Origin: Gammaproteobacteria bacterium
GTDB taxonomy: Bacteria > Pseudomonadota > Gammaproteobacteria > UBA9214
Length of the DNA: 6,069 bases
Assembly: GCA_030599705.1 (NCBI GenBank)
Contig: JAUVNM010000118.1
Location: forward strand, 1 to 6,069
Reading direction: 5' to 3'
Each line of letters starts with the position of its first letter. Within the stretch, counting starts at the first letter, position 1. Both the position numbers and the translations under genes were made by a program. Shown piece after piece: positions 1 through 5,427 of this stretch. Below the pieces are notes generated by a model. That model was not told where the DNA came from, did no database searches, and was given only the letters and a program-made list of their open reading frames with translations.

Positions 1-370
1 ATCATACCGAAAACTTGCCCAATTTGACCGCGCTGACATGAACGGACCTCGGTCAATTACCCTTCCCCCTGCCAATTCCTGTCTCTGGCCCAATCGATAC
101 CCTGTCAGTATGGCCGGAGGAATGGCCCACTGGCATTTTCTCCGGTCAGTATTCTAGGACCGCGCGGTTTTCTGTCCGAAGGGGGAGGGGGTGCTGAGAG
201 TGTTGCTTCCACCTCTTTCTTTGATGTCATCCCATGTCGGGTCTTCTGGTAGCATCCTGCGCCCCTGTGTGTGGTTGATGGCTTTTGCAAACCAAAACGA
301 TCAGATCACGTTAGACTATTCAGCAGATAAGTCGCCAAAACGTGAGGATCTATAAAAAAACATTTCAAGT
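1..370. other. Gene-free region, no recognised function
   Basis: No reading frame here looks like a real protein. The forward frame open from base 2 stops at 155-157 after about 51 codons without a recognisable motif, and a 61-codon reverse frame (105-290) has low-complexity content (a run of prolines) and no family resemblance. Visible structure is limited to an inverted repeat TTGACCG/CGGTCAA (24-30 and 50-56), a hairpin at 112-147, a palindrome ACCGCGCGGT (159-168) and two G5 tracts at 181-191. A TATAAA at 351-356 lies 15 bases before the tRNA-like sequence, but I see no good -35 box for it. The region could be the decayed end of an older element or simply intergenic DNA. Confidence 0.5.
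112..147. repeat. Imperfect stem-loop in the gene-free region
   Basis: GGCCGGAG (112-119) pairs with CTCCGGTC (140-147), giving seven Watson-Crick pairs and one G-T pair. The 20-base interior can pair further (ATGGCC against GGCAT with one bulged G), so the whole 36 bases can form an extended hairpin. No T-run follows directly, so it is not a classical intrinsic terminator. An alternative fold, GGCC/GGCC around GGAGGAAT, is mutually exclusive with it. Function unknown. Confidence 0.4.
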
Positions 371-441
371 GGCTGGAAAGTATGCAAGCCAAGCGGCCTG
401 CAAAGCAGTGGACAACGGTTCGATTCCGCTCTCAGCCTCCA
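371..441 (+). pseudogene. Degenerate tRNA-Cys(GCA)-like sequence with encoded CCA
   Basis: The 3' two thirds read as a bacterial tRNA-Cys. The anticodon loop is CTGCAAA (398-404) with anticodon GCA at 400-402. The T-arm is AACGG-TTCGATT-CCGCT (414-430), the 3' acceptor strand is CTCAGCC (431-437), the discriminator is T and CCA is at 439-441. The 5' strand GGCTGGA (371-377) pairs with the 3' acceptor strand in five Watson-Crick pairs plus one G-T, with a mismatch at the last position. The anticodon stem (GCGGC/GCAGT) has one mismatch, as does the T-stem. Only 15 bases separate the acceptor from the anticodon stem, too few for a normal D-arm, and no D-loop GG is present. A competing hairpin (383-390 with 395-402) would disrupt the cloverleaf. 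It is therefore most likely a pseudogene or a tRNA 3'-end fragment left by an integration event. A divergent functional tRNA is less likely. Confidence 0.65.
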
Positions 442-477
442 TTATCGACAGCACCCCATCCTCCGTACTCACTGTGA

Positions 478-573
478 CCCGGGGTATGCCGTGATAACTT
501 ATTGGCGCTTTGAGATAAGCGCCTGCAGCCATTCTCCTTGCATAATCTACCGCGTTATCAGGCATACACCGGG
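478..573. repeat. Long imperfect inverted repeat upstream of csrA
   Basis: The left arm (478-498, beginning CCCGGGGTATGCC) and the reverse complement of the right arm (554-573, beginning CCCGGTGTATGCC) agree at 19 of 20 positions, with a single extra G (491) in the left arm. The arms are 55 bases apart, and the interval contains a smaller perfect hairpin. Arms of this length and match are unlikely by chance at this distance. No target-site duplication is visible outside the arms and there is no open frame inside. It could be a small non-autonomous element (MITE-like), a structured RNA, or a recombination or protein-binding site. Confidence 0.65.
504..523. repeat. Perfect 7-bp hairpin nested in the inverted repeat
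   Basis: GGCGCTT (504-510) and AAGCGCC (517-523) are exact reverse complements separated by TGAGAT. The hairpin sits inside the larger inverted repeat, so an RNA or cruciform from this segment would have an outer stem and at least one inner stem. No T-run follows. Confidence 0.55.
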
Positions 574-613
574 ATTACCGGTGGCGCGCCGATCAGGGCG
601 ACTCACAAAAGGC

Positions 614-619
614 AAGGAG
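614..619 (+). promoter_or_regulatory. csrA ribosome binding site, AAGGAG
   Basis: A near-consensus Shine-Dalgarno sequence lies eight bases before the ATG at 628 and fixes that start over an upstream in-frame ATG at 538. The site contains GGA. In studied CsrA/RsmA genes, GGA motifs overlapping the ribosome binding site mediate autorepression, so this is a plausible autoregulatory target, but no supporting hairpin was confirmed. Confidence 0.6.
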
Positions 620-627
620 AAGCAGCT

Positions 628-816
628 ATGTTGATTTTAACCAGGCGGACAGGCGAGACGATCATGCTGGGGGACGACATCACCGTAACGGTGCTGGGCA
701 TAAAAAATAACCAGGTACGGGTTGGAATCAAGGCGCCACGGGATCTTCCTGTGCACCGGGAGGAGATCTATAACCGCATTAAAGAGGAAAACCGCTCACT
801 CGGGAATACGGGATAA
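628..816 (+). CDS. csrA: Carbon storage regulator CsrA/RsmA (62 aa)
   Basis: CsrA is a small dimeric cytoplasmic protein that binds GGA motifs in mRNA leaders and changes translation or stability. The sequence is complete and canonical. It starts MLILTRRTGE, carries the L4 and R6 positions used in RNA contact, continues with GDDITVTVLG and NQVRVGIKAP, and has the conserved PVHREEIY block with R44, the key RNA-binding arginine. At 62 residues it is the usual family length, ending in a short variable tail. The ATG at 628 is chosen because of the AAGGAG eight bases upstream and because the preceding 30 in-frame codons do not resemble the family. No clear promoter was found; a CATAAT at 541-546 lacks a suitable -35. 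The housekeeping copy in many gammaproteobacteria sits near alaS and tRNA-Ser, neither of which is here, so this may be a second copy. That point is inference. Confidence 0.96.
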   Translation: MLILTRRTGETIMLGDDITVTVLGIKNNQVRVGIKAPRDLPVHREEIYNRIKEENRSLGNTG

Positions 817-957
817 GCCAACCGCCCGGTTACGTCAGTAATTTTTACACTTATATGAAAAATACCGCTTTTCCAGCAATCCTGATCAACAGCTTGCCGG
901 ATTACGTGGAAATCAGGCAGTTAACGTCAATATATGAATCAAATTCTATTTGAAAAT

Positions 958-971
958 GGCGCTTGGCGCTT
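958..971 (+). repeat. Tandem GGCGCTT duplicated at a promoter -35
   Basis: Two back-to-back copies of GGCGCTT end at the first base of the TTGACA box of the downstream promoter. The second copy lies within TTGGCGCTTTGA (963-974), which also occurs exactly at 502-513 upstream of csrA. This is a possible regulator site, with no known factor assigned. Confidence 0.4.
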
Positions 972-998
972 TGACAGCTTTAGTAACATATTTATAAA
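971..998 (+). promoter_or_regulatory. Sigma70-type promoter for the 50-aa gene
   Basis: A perfect -35 box TTGACA (971-976) and a near-perfect -10 box TATAAA (993-998) are separated by 16 bases in an AT-rich stretch. Transcription would begin around 1005, giving a leader of roughly 60 bases to the ATG at 1068. It may also carry transcription into egtD, since no terminator is visible between the two genes. Confidence 0.75.
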
Positions 999-1067
999 AT
1001 GGTAAAAAATAACAATCGGCCTGAATCCAGCCTCTACGGCCACGACGTGTTATCACAGGTGGTGACT

Positions 1068-1220
1068 ATGAAGGAACGCAGAACCCGTACAGCCGACCGG
1101 CGCCAGTGCGAGCAGATGCCCAAGATGCCGTTCAGAGACAGCAATGGTGATCTCATCGTTCTCGACCGGCGTTACTTGCCGGACAGAAGGAGAGTCCGTG
1201 CCGTGGAATCAGCGCAGTAA
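1068..1220 (+). CDS. Small arginine-rich protein with DRR motifs, unknown function
   Basis: This is a 50-residue basic protein with 12 arginines. DRR occurs three times (residues 10-12, 33-35, 39-41), the last two in the segment LDRRYLPDRRR. A central PFRDSNGDLIVLDRR block (21-35) resembles short conserved hypothetical proteins I associate with proteobacteria, but I cannot name a family or function. There is no signal peptide and no membrane segment. The start at 1068 is preferred over the in-frame ATG at 999 because AGGTGG (1057-1062) lies five bases upstream, and because 999 is before the predicted transcription start. It sits between csrA and egtD, 89 bases before the latter. The arginine richness fits nucleic-acid or acidic-partner binding, which is inference only. 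Confidence 0.65.
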   Translation: MKERRTRTADRRQCEQMPKMPFRDSNGDLIVLDRRYLPDRRRVRAVESAQ

Positions 1221-1262
1221 CCTTCACTGCGATCACCGGTCTGATGTGCGTCACTCGAGCCA

Positions 1263-1283
1263 GATCTTTCCAGGATAAAGATC
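1263..1283 (+). promoter_or_regulatory. Leader hairpin with AGGA loop before egtD, possible CsrA site
   Basis: GATCTTT (1263-1269) and AAAGATC (1277-1283) form a perfect 7-bp stem with a 7-base loop CCAGGAT. A GGA presented in a hairpin loop, here in the context AGGAT, is the preferred CsrA/RsmA binding arrangement. A second GGA follows at 1284-1286, and the egtD start codon lies 26 bases after the stem. No T-run follows, so it is not an intrinsic terminator. Regulation by the csrA product encoded nearby is inference. Confidence 0.4.
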
Positions 1284-1309
1284 GGAAAAGCGTTTGAGAA
1301 TTAATCAGC

Positions 1310-2269
1310 GTGACAGAAGCAGCAGCAACGACACGGCCTGTATACCTGGCGGACACCGGTTTTTACCAGGATGTCATTCAGGGCCTCAGTAACACACCGC
1401 GCAGTATCCCGCCAAAGTATTTCTACGACGAGGAAGGTTCACGCCTGTTCGAGGCGATCTGCGAGCAACCCGAATATTACCCGACGCGCACGGAAATGGC
1501 GCTGCTTGAAAGACATGCCGGTGACATCGCCGGGTTGACGGGTTCGGGTTGCTTCCTGATCGAACCGGGTAGCGGCAACTGCGAGAAAGTCAGGTTGTTG
1601 CTGGATACCCTGCATCCGGACACCTACATCCCGATTGATATCTCCCGCAAGCACCTGCAGACAGCGGCAGACAAACTCGCAAAATCATATCCATGGCTTA
1701 GTGTGTGCCCGGTGTGTACGGACATTACCGACACCCTTGAGCTGCCATCCATACCAGCGGATACAAAACGTTTACTGTTTTACCCGGGGTCCAGCATCGG
1801 CAATTTTGACCCGGAAGAGGCCCGCATATTCCTGGCTAATCTGGCAAGGATCGCGGGTGATGGCGGCGCGCTGTTGATCGGCGTTGACCTGCAAAAAAAC
1901 ACGCAGCGACTGCATGCCGCATACAACGATGCAAACGGCATAACGGCTGCCTTCAACATTAACCTGCTGCACAGAATCAACCGTGAACTGGATGCCGATC
2001 TGGATATCGACGCATTCGATCATCGCGCATTTTACAATAACGAAGAAAACCGCATAGAGATGCATCTCGTCAGCAACAGCCGGCAGACATTTCATGTCGA
2101 TGGTCACCGCTTCGAGCTCGAGGCCGGCGACCACATCCACACCGAGAACTCCTACAAGTACACGCTGGGACAGTTCCAGGAACTTGCCACGGCAGCAGGA
2201 TTTTCCGCCTGCAGGGTCTGGACTGACGCAGACCTGCTGTTTAGCCTGCATTACCTCGAAGTACGGTAA
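1310..2269 (+). CDS. egtD: L-histidine N-alpha-methyltransferase EgtD (319 aa)
   Basis: EgtD transfers three methyl groups from S-adenosylmethionine to the alpha-amino group of histidine, making hercynine, the first step of ergothioneine synthesis; it is cytosolic. Family signatures appear in order: IPPKYFYDEEGSRLFEAI (33-50), YYPTRTE (56-62), the SAM-binding loop IEPGSGN (84-90), YIPIDIS (106-112), FYPGSSIGNF (157-166), Y205, RIEMHLVS (248-255) and TENSYKY (278-284). Y57, N165, Y205, M251, E279 and S281 line up with the histidine-binding residues known from Mycobacterium EgtD (Y56, N166, Y206, M252, E282, S284), so it should be active. The length is typical. The start is GTG, because an in-frame TGA at 1295-1297 closes the frame upstream; the ribosome binding site is weak. 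The partner gene egtB is not in the window. An unusual CPVC pair occurs at residues 133-136. Confidence 0.93.
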   Translation: MTEAAATTRPVYLADTGFYQDVIQGLSNTPRSIPPKYFYDEEGSRLFEAICEQPEYYPTRTEMALLERHAGDIAGLTGSGCFLIEPGSGNCEKVRLLLDTLHPDTYIPIDISRKHLQTAADKLAKSYPWLSVCPVCTDITDTLELPSIPADTKRLLFYPGSSIGNFDPEEARIFLANLARIAGDGGALLIGVDLQKNTQRLHAAYNDANGITAAFNINLLHRINRELDADLDIDAFDHRAFYNNEENRIEMHLVSNSRQTFHVDGHRFELEAGDHIHTENSYKYTLGQFQELATAAGFSACRVWTDADLLFSLHYLEVR

Positions 2270-2294
2270 AAAAGCCTGAATATATACCTAAATC

Positions 2295-2319
2295 CATGGC
2301 CGGCGCCGGTTCCGGCATG
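2295..2319. repeat. GC-rich hairpin between egtD and the next gene
   Basis: CATGGCCGG (2295-2303) pairs with CCGGCATG (2312-2319), eight pairs with one bulged G, around an 8-base loop. A perfect palindrome CCGGCGCCGG (2300-2309) overlaps it. No T-run follows, so terminator activity is doubtful. A TGCTAAAGT (2318-2326), resembling an extended -10, adjoins it without a recognisable -35, so it could equally be an operator near a weak promoter for the gene at 2401. Confidence 0.35.
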
Positions 2320-2400
2320 CTAAAGTCCGCACTGCTTCCGGCCAGTGGCCCGGATAAACAACCCGTCTAACCCAACCAACAACACCAGGAATCCGAAATA

Positions 2401-3219
2401 ATGCATCTTTCAAAAATATCCACCCCGTTTTTCATGTTGCTGCTGCTCGCAGCAGGTCTGATCACCTCCCCGGTCGCACTGTCAGGAGCATCTACCCTCG
2501 CAAGCATCAAGCAAAGCGGGGAACTGGTACTGGGCACATCCGCAAACATGGCCCCCATGACCGGCACCAGCAAGAAAGGCAAGGTTTTCGGTTTTGATAT
2601 CGATATGGCCAGCCTCATGGCGAGCGGGATGGGCGTCGATCTGAAAATCAAGACCCTGCCGTTCAGCAAACTACTGCCCGCACTGGAGAACGGTGAGGTT
2701 GACGTGGTCATTTCCAACATGACCATGAACCCGGAGCGCAACATGCGCGTTGCCTTTGTCGGCCCGTATATGTCATCCGGCAAGTGCGTCATCACGAAGG
2801 AGGAGGGCGTTGCCAAGGTTGAAGAAGCCGAGAATCTGAACTCACCGGATATCCGCCTGGCAGCGATGAAAGGCTCGACCAGTGCCGAGTTTGTCAAGGT
2901 CCTGCTGCCCAAGGTGACGCTGACACTGGTCGATGACCATGAGGTTGCAATCAGTCTGATCAACGATGGCAAGACCGGCGGTCTGCTGACCGATTACCCC
3001 ATTTGCCTTGCCATGCTGCAGCGCCACCCGGATGCCGGCTTTGTTTCACTGTTTTCATTGCTGAGCTATGAACCGATCGGTATTGCCCTGCCCGCAGGCG
3101 ACTCGCTGTATATCAACTGGACCGAAAACTTCCTGAAACGCATCGAAGGCGTGGGTGCACTGGACGAACTCGGGACCCGCTGGTTCGGCAAGGCCGTTGT
3201 TTCGACCACGGGCGAATAA
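2401..3219 (+). CDS. Periplasmic solute-binding protein, family 3 (amino-acid type)
   Basis: This 272-residue exported protein belongs to the SBP_bac_3 fold, whose members capture polar amino acids or related small molecules in the periplasm for ABC importers. A Sec signal peptide covers about residues 1-30 (hydrophobic FFMLLLLAAGL, likely cleavage after SGA). Recognisable blocks are GELVLGTSANMAPMTG (40-55), FGFDIDMA (63-70), the GEVDVVISNMTMNPER stretch (98-113), VGPYMSSG (120-127), MKGSTSAEFV (156-165), LLTDYP (195-200, with the conserved Asp) and PIGIALPAGD (225-234). The length is normal. The start has AGGA ten bases upstream (2387-2390). No permease or ATPase gene adjoins it: egtD is 131 bases upstream, and a strong hairpin and a new promoter follow. 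It may feed a transporter encoded elsewhere or act as a sensor. The ligand cannot be read from the sequence. Confidence 0.87.
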   Translation: MHLSKISTPFFMLLLLAAGLITSPVALSGASTLASIKQSGELVLGTSANMAPMTGTSKKGKVFGFDIDMASLMASGMGVDLKIKTLPFSKLLPALENGEVDVVISNMTMNPERNMRVAFVGPYMSSGKCVITKEEGVAKVEEAENLNSPDIRLAAMKGSTSAEFVKVLLPKVTLTLVDDHEVAISLINDGKTGGLLTDYPICLAMLQRHPDAGFVSLFSLLSYEPIGIALPAGDSLYINWTENFLKRIEGVGALDELGTRWFGKAVVSTTGE

Positions 3220-3232
3220 TCCACAGACCAGC

Positions 3233-3262
3233 CGCGGGGCAGGTGCTTGTGTCTGCCCCGCG
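3233..3262 (+). terminator. Strong GC hairpin after the binding-protein gene
   Basis: CGCGGGGCAG (3233-3242) and CTGCCCCGCG (3253-3262) form a perfect 10-bp stem with a 10-base loop, 13 bases after the stop codon. The downstream sequence lacks a proper T-run, so it is either a weak or assisted terminator or an mRNA 3'-end stabiliser. It separates the preceding gene from the promoter of the envelope operon. Confidence 0.55.
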
Positions 3263-3278
3263 AGCTGCCCGCATTCGT

Positions 3279-3306
3279 TTGCGCCTTAAAAACAAACTGT
3301 TATACT
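3279..3306 (+). promoter_or_regulatory. Extended -10 promoter for the hydrolase-mlaA operon
   Basis: TG at 3298-3299, one base, then TATACT (3301-3306) makes an extended -10 element. A partial -35 TTGCGC (3279-3284) lies 16 bases upstream. A start near 3313 would give a leader of about 58 bases before the ATG at 3371. Confidence 0.55.
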
Positions 3307-3370
3307 CACGTCCCTTGTAATATGGTCGGTCAGTAGCGGGCCGATGCAGACAACCCATCAGGAATAAACC

Positions 3371-4639
3371 ATGAAGCAAGGCCTGAGTTTACTGCTTGCC
3401 GTCGCCTGGATGACCACCGGCTGGGCGGCCACCGAACCCTACGGGTATCCGATCACAGACAGGTGGCAGGCGACGGTTATCGGAACACCCGAACAGTTCA
3501 AGGCCGACCTGCCGGATACGATCCCGAAAAAGAAACGCCGCATCACGATCTTTGAAGATCGCGAAGTACCGGAGCCACTCTGGTTCGACAAGGATCTGCG
3601 CTACTTCTACGCATTGCAGAAAGACCCCGCACCACTGATCTTCCTGATCGCCGGCACCGGTGTTTCCTATGATGGCGGGAAAAACAACAACATGGCCCGC
3701 GCCTTTTACCAGGCCGGTTTCCACGTGGTCTCTATTTCATCGCCCACCTATATGAATTTCGTCGTAGCCGCCTCCAAAACCGGAGTGCCCGGACATGTAT
3801 ACAGGGATGCGGAAGATATCTACCGGGTGATGGAACGCATCTGGGACAAGTTGCAGGACAGGATCGAGGTGACTGACTTTTTTGTTACCGGTTACAGTCT
3901 CGGCGGCCTGAATACTGCGTTTGTAACCCTGCTCGATGAAGAACGACAGGTATTCAATTTCAAAAAGGCGCTGCTGATCAATCCACCGGTCAGTCTCTAC
4001 AATTCCATATCACTGCTGGACCGCATGCTGGAAAACATTCCGGGCGGGGTTGATAATTTTGACCGCTTTTATAACCGCCTGGTGGAACAGATTGGCAAGG
4101 TCTACACGCGCGCGGACAGCGTCAGCCTAAATGACGAGTTTCTCTACAAGGCCTTCGAGGCAGTTAATCCGGACGACGAGGAACTGGCCGCACTCATCGG
4201 CGTCTCCTTCCGGATTTCTTCCGCCAACATGACCTTTACCTCGGACCTGATGACCAATGCCGGTTACATCAAGCCGGCCAATATGACCTTCACAAAAAAC
4301 ACCTCGCCCGGTGATCTGCAAATAGTAGCCCACCGGCTCGGTTTTACCGACTTCTTTCACACCTACTTCTACACCCACGAGAAAAAACTGCAGCCAGGGA
4401 TCACGCGACGGGAACTGGTTGATGCGATGAGCCTGACTGAAATAGAGGATTACCTGAAAAACAGCCCGAAAATAGAAGTGATGCACAACCAGGATGACAT
4501 CATCCTGGCGCCGGGTGAGATCGATTTCTTCCCACGTGTTTTCGGCGATCGTGCAAAAGTTTATCCACGAGGCGGCCATTTGGGGAATATGGAATATCGC
4601 GACAACGTGGACCACATGGTCAGGGTCTTCACGCAGTAA
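3371..4639 (+). CDS. Secreted alpha/beta hydrolase, unknown substrate (422 aa)
   Basis: This exported protein has an alpha/beta-hydrolase core. The N-terminus (about 1-20, MKQGLSLLLAVAWMTTGWAA) is a Sec signal peptide, and there are no other clear membrane spans. The strand-loop FLIAGTGVSYDGG (91-103) occupies the oxyanion-hole position, GYSLGG (174-179) is the nucleophile elbow with Ser176, HNQDD (372-376) supplies the likely acidic residue, and GGHLGN (401-406) supplies His403, so a complete triad in the right order is visible. Between elbow and Asp lies a long helical insertion (about 210-365) that could form a lid. The start has AGGA seven bases upstream (3360-3363). The stop codon overlaps the mlaA ribosome binding site, with only 12 bases between genes, implying co-transcription and a possible role in outer-membrane lipid turnover. 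The family is one I cannot name; esterase or lipase activity is inference. Confidence 0.82.
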   Translation: MKQGLSLLLAVAWMTTGWAATEPYGYPITDRWQATVIGTPEQFKADLPDTIPKKKRRITIFEDREVPEPLWFDKDLRYFYALQKDPAPLIFLIAGTGVSYDGGKNNNMARAFYQAGFHVVSISSPTYMNFVVAASKTGVPGHVYRDAEDIYRVMERIWDKLQDRIEVTDFFVTGYSLGGLNTAFVTLLDEERQVFNFKKALLINPPVSLYNSISLLDRMLENIPGGVDNFDRFYNRLVEQIGKVYTRADSVSLNDEFLYKAFEAVNPDDEELAALIGVSFRISSANMTFTSDLMTNAGYIKPANMTFTKNTSPGDLQIVAHRLGFTDFFHTYFYTHEKKLQPGITRRELVDAMSLTEIEDYLKNSPKIEVMHNQDDIILAPGEIDFFPRVFGDRAKVYPRGGHLGNMEYRDNVDHMVRVFTQ

Positions 4640-4651
4640 GGACAGCGCCTC

Positions 4652-5419
4652 ATGAACATAACCCTCAAAAAGTTTCTACCGCATGCGCTGGTCCTGCTGG
4701 CCATCCTCTCACTGGGCGCCTGCAGCACGGCGCCGGTCCTGCCGGAGGGTGAGGAACCACTGGAGCCCCGCTTCTCTGCTGACCGGGTACTGATTAAAGG
4801 GGCAACTACATCTGCTGACGAGATCTCCGACCCCTGGGAAGGCTTCAACCGCAGCATGTACCGCTTCAACTACCGGTTCGACAAATACGTGTTCCTGCCG
4901 GTCGTCACTGGCTACCAGGCCATCACGCCTGACTTCATGGAGAAGGGCATCCATAACTTCTTCCGGAATATCCAGGACATCACCACACTGATCAACAGCA
5001 TCCTGCAGCTCAGCGCGGAGAAAACGGCGAACACGACAGTACGCCTGGTCGTTAACTCGACCATCGGGATCCTGGGTTTTATCAATGTGGCCCACGAGGT
5101 ACCGCGCAGTGACGAGGACTTCGGACAGACCCTGGGCCGTTGGGGCGTCGGACCGGGGCCGTACCTGGTACTGCCGGTACTCGGGCCGTCGAGCCTGCGT
5201 GACGGTACCGGGACCCTGGTTGACGCCATCGTCATCAAAGAAATACGCAATGCGGCACTGGACCTGGAAACCTGGCAGGAATGGACCTGGGACATCCTCC
5301 GCGTCATCGATCTCCGTGCCCATGTCGCCTTCCGTTACTACGAGACCGGGTCGCCGTTTGAGTACGAGTGGGTGCGCCTGCTGTATACCACGAAGCGCCA
5401 ACTGGACGTCGAGAGATAG
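4652..5419 (+). CDS. mlaA: Outer-membrane lipoprotein MlaA (VacJ family, 255 aa)
   Basis: MlaA sits in the outer membrane beside porins, removes phospholipids from the outer leaflet and hands them to periplasmic MlaC, so that the MlaFEDB complex can handle them at the inner membrane. A lipoprotein signal peptide ends in the lipobox LGAC with Cys24; the next residue is Ser, consistent with outer-membrane sorting. Family hallmarks follow: DPWEGFNRSMYRFN (60-73), the FFRNIQD segment (103-109), NSTIGILGFINVA (135-147), the DEDFGQTLGRWGVGPGPYLV stretch (154-173) and LPVLGPSSLRDGTG (174-187). The length is normal. AAGGA (4638-4642) overlaps the hydrolase stop and is nine bases from the ATG. mlaFEDCB are not in the window, which is usual because mlaA is commonly separate. 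Confidence 0.95.
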   Translation: MNITLKKFLPHALVLLAILSLGACSTAPVLPEGEEPLEPRFSADRVLIKGATTSADEISDPWEGFNRSMYRFNYRFDKYVFLPVVTGYQAITPDFMEKGIHNFFRNIQDITTLINSILQLSAEKTANTTVRLVVNSTIGILGFINVAHEVPRSDEDFGQTLGRWGVGPGPYLVLPVLGPSSLRDGTGTLVDAIVIKEIRNAALDLETWQEWTWDILRVIDLRAHVAFRYYETGSPFEYEWVRLLYTTKRQLDVER

Positions 5420-5427
5420 TACATACC

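Noticed and set aside
541..546. CATAAT as a csrA -10 box
   Set aside because: TTGAGA at 510-515 is 25 bases away, too far, and no other -35 was seen at proper spacing.
365..565. Reverse-strand 66-codon open frame
   Set aside because: Its N-terminal-to-middle part is antisense to the tRNA-Cys-like sequence and to the inverted repeat; the peptide has the typical look of a tRNA antisense translation and no family motif.
538..627. Upstream in-frame ATG extending CsrA by 30 residues
   Set aside because: The extension overlaps the inverted repeat, is unlike any CsrA, and a good ribosome binding site fixes the start at 628.
1..627. Csr-type decoy small RNA with many GGA motifs upstream of csrA
   Set aside because: About ten GGA trinucleotides occur in the stretch, which is the chance expectation, and they are not arranged in repeated hairpin loops.
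822..846. Possible csrA terminator (AACC/GGTT stem with downstream T-run)
   Set aside because: The stem is only four pairs and the T-run is not adjacent to it.
855..953. 32-codon forward open frame between csrA and the small basic gene
   Set aside because: There is no ribosome binding site, the sequence is AT-rich, no recognisable motif is present, and a frame this short is expected by chance.
4709..5401. Long reverse-strand open frame (230 codons) opposite mlaA
   Set aside because: It lies wholly antisense to mlaA, whose family motifs are unmistakable; long antisense frames are common in GC-rich genes.
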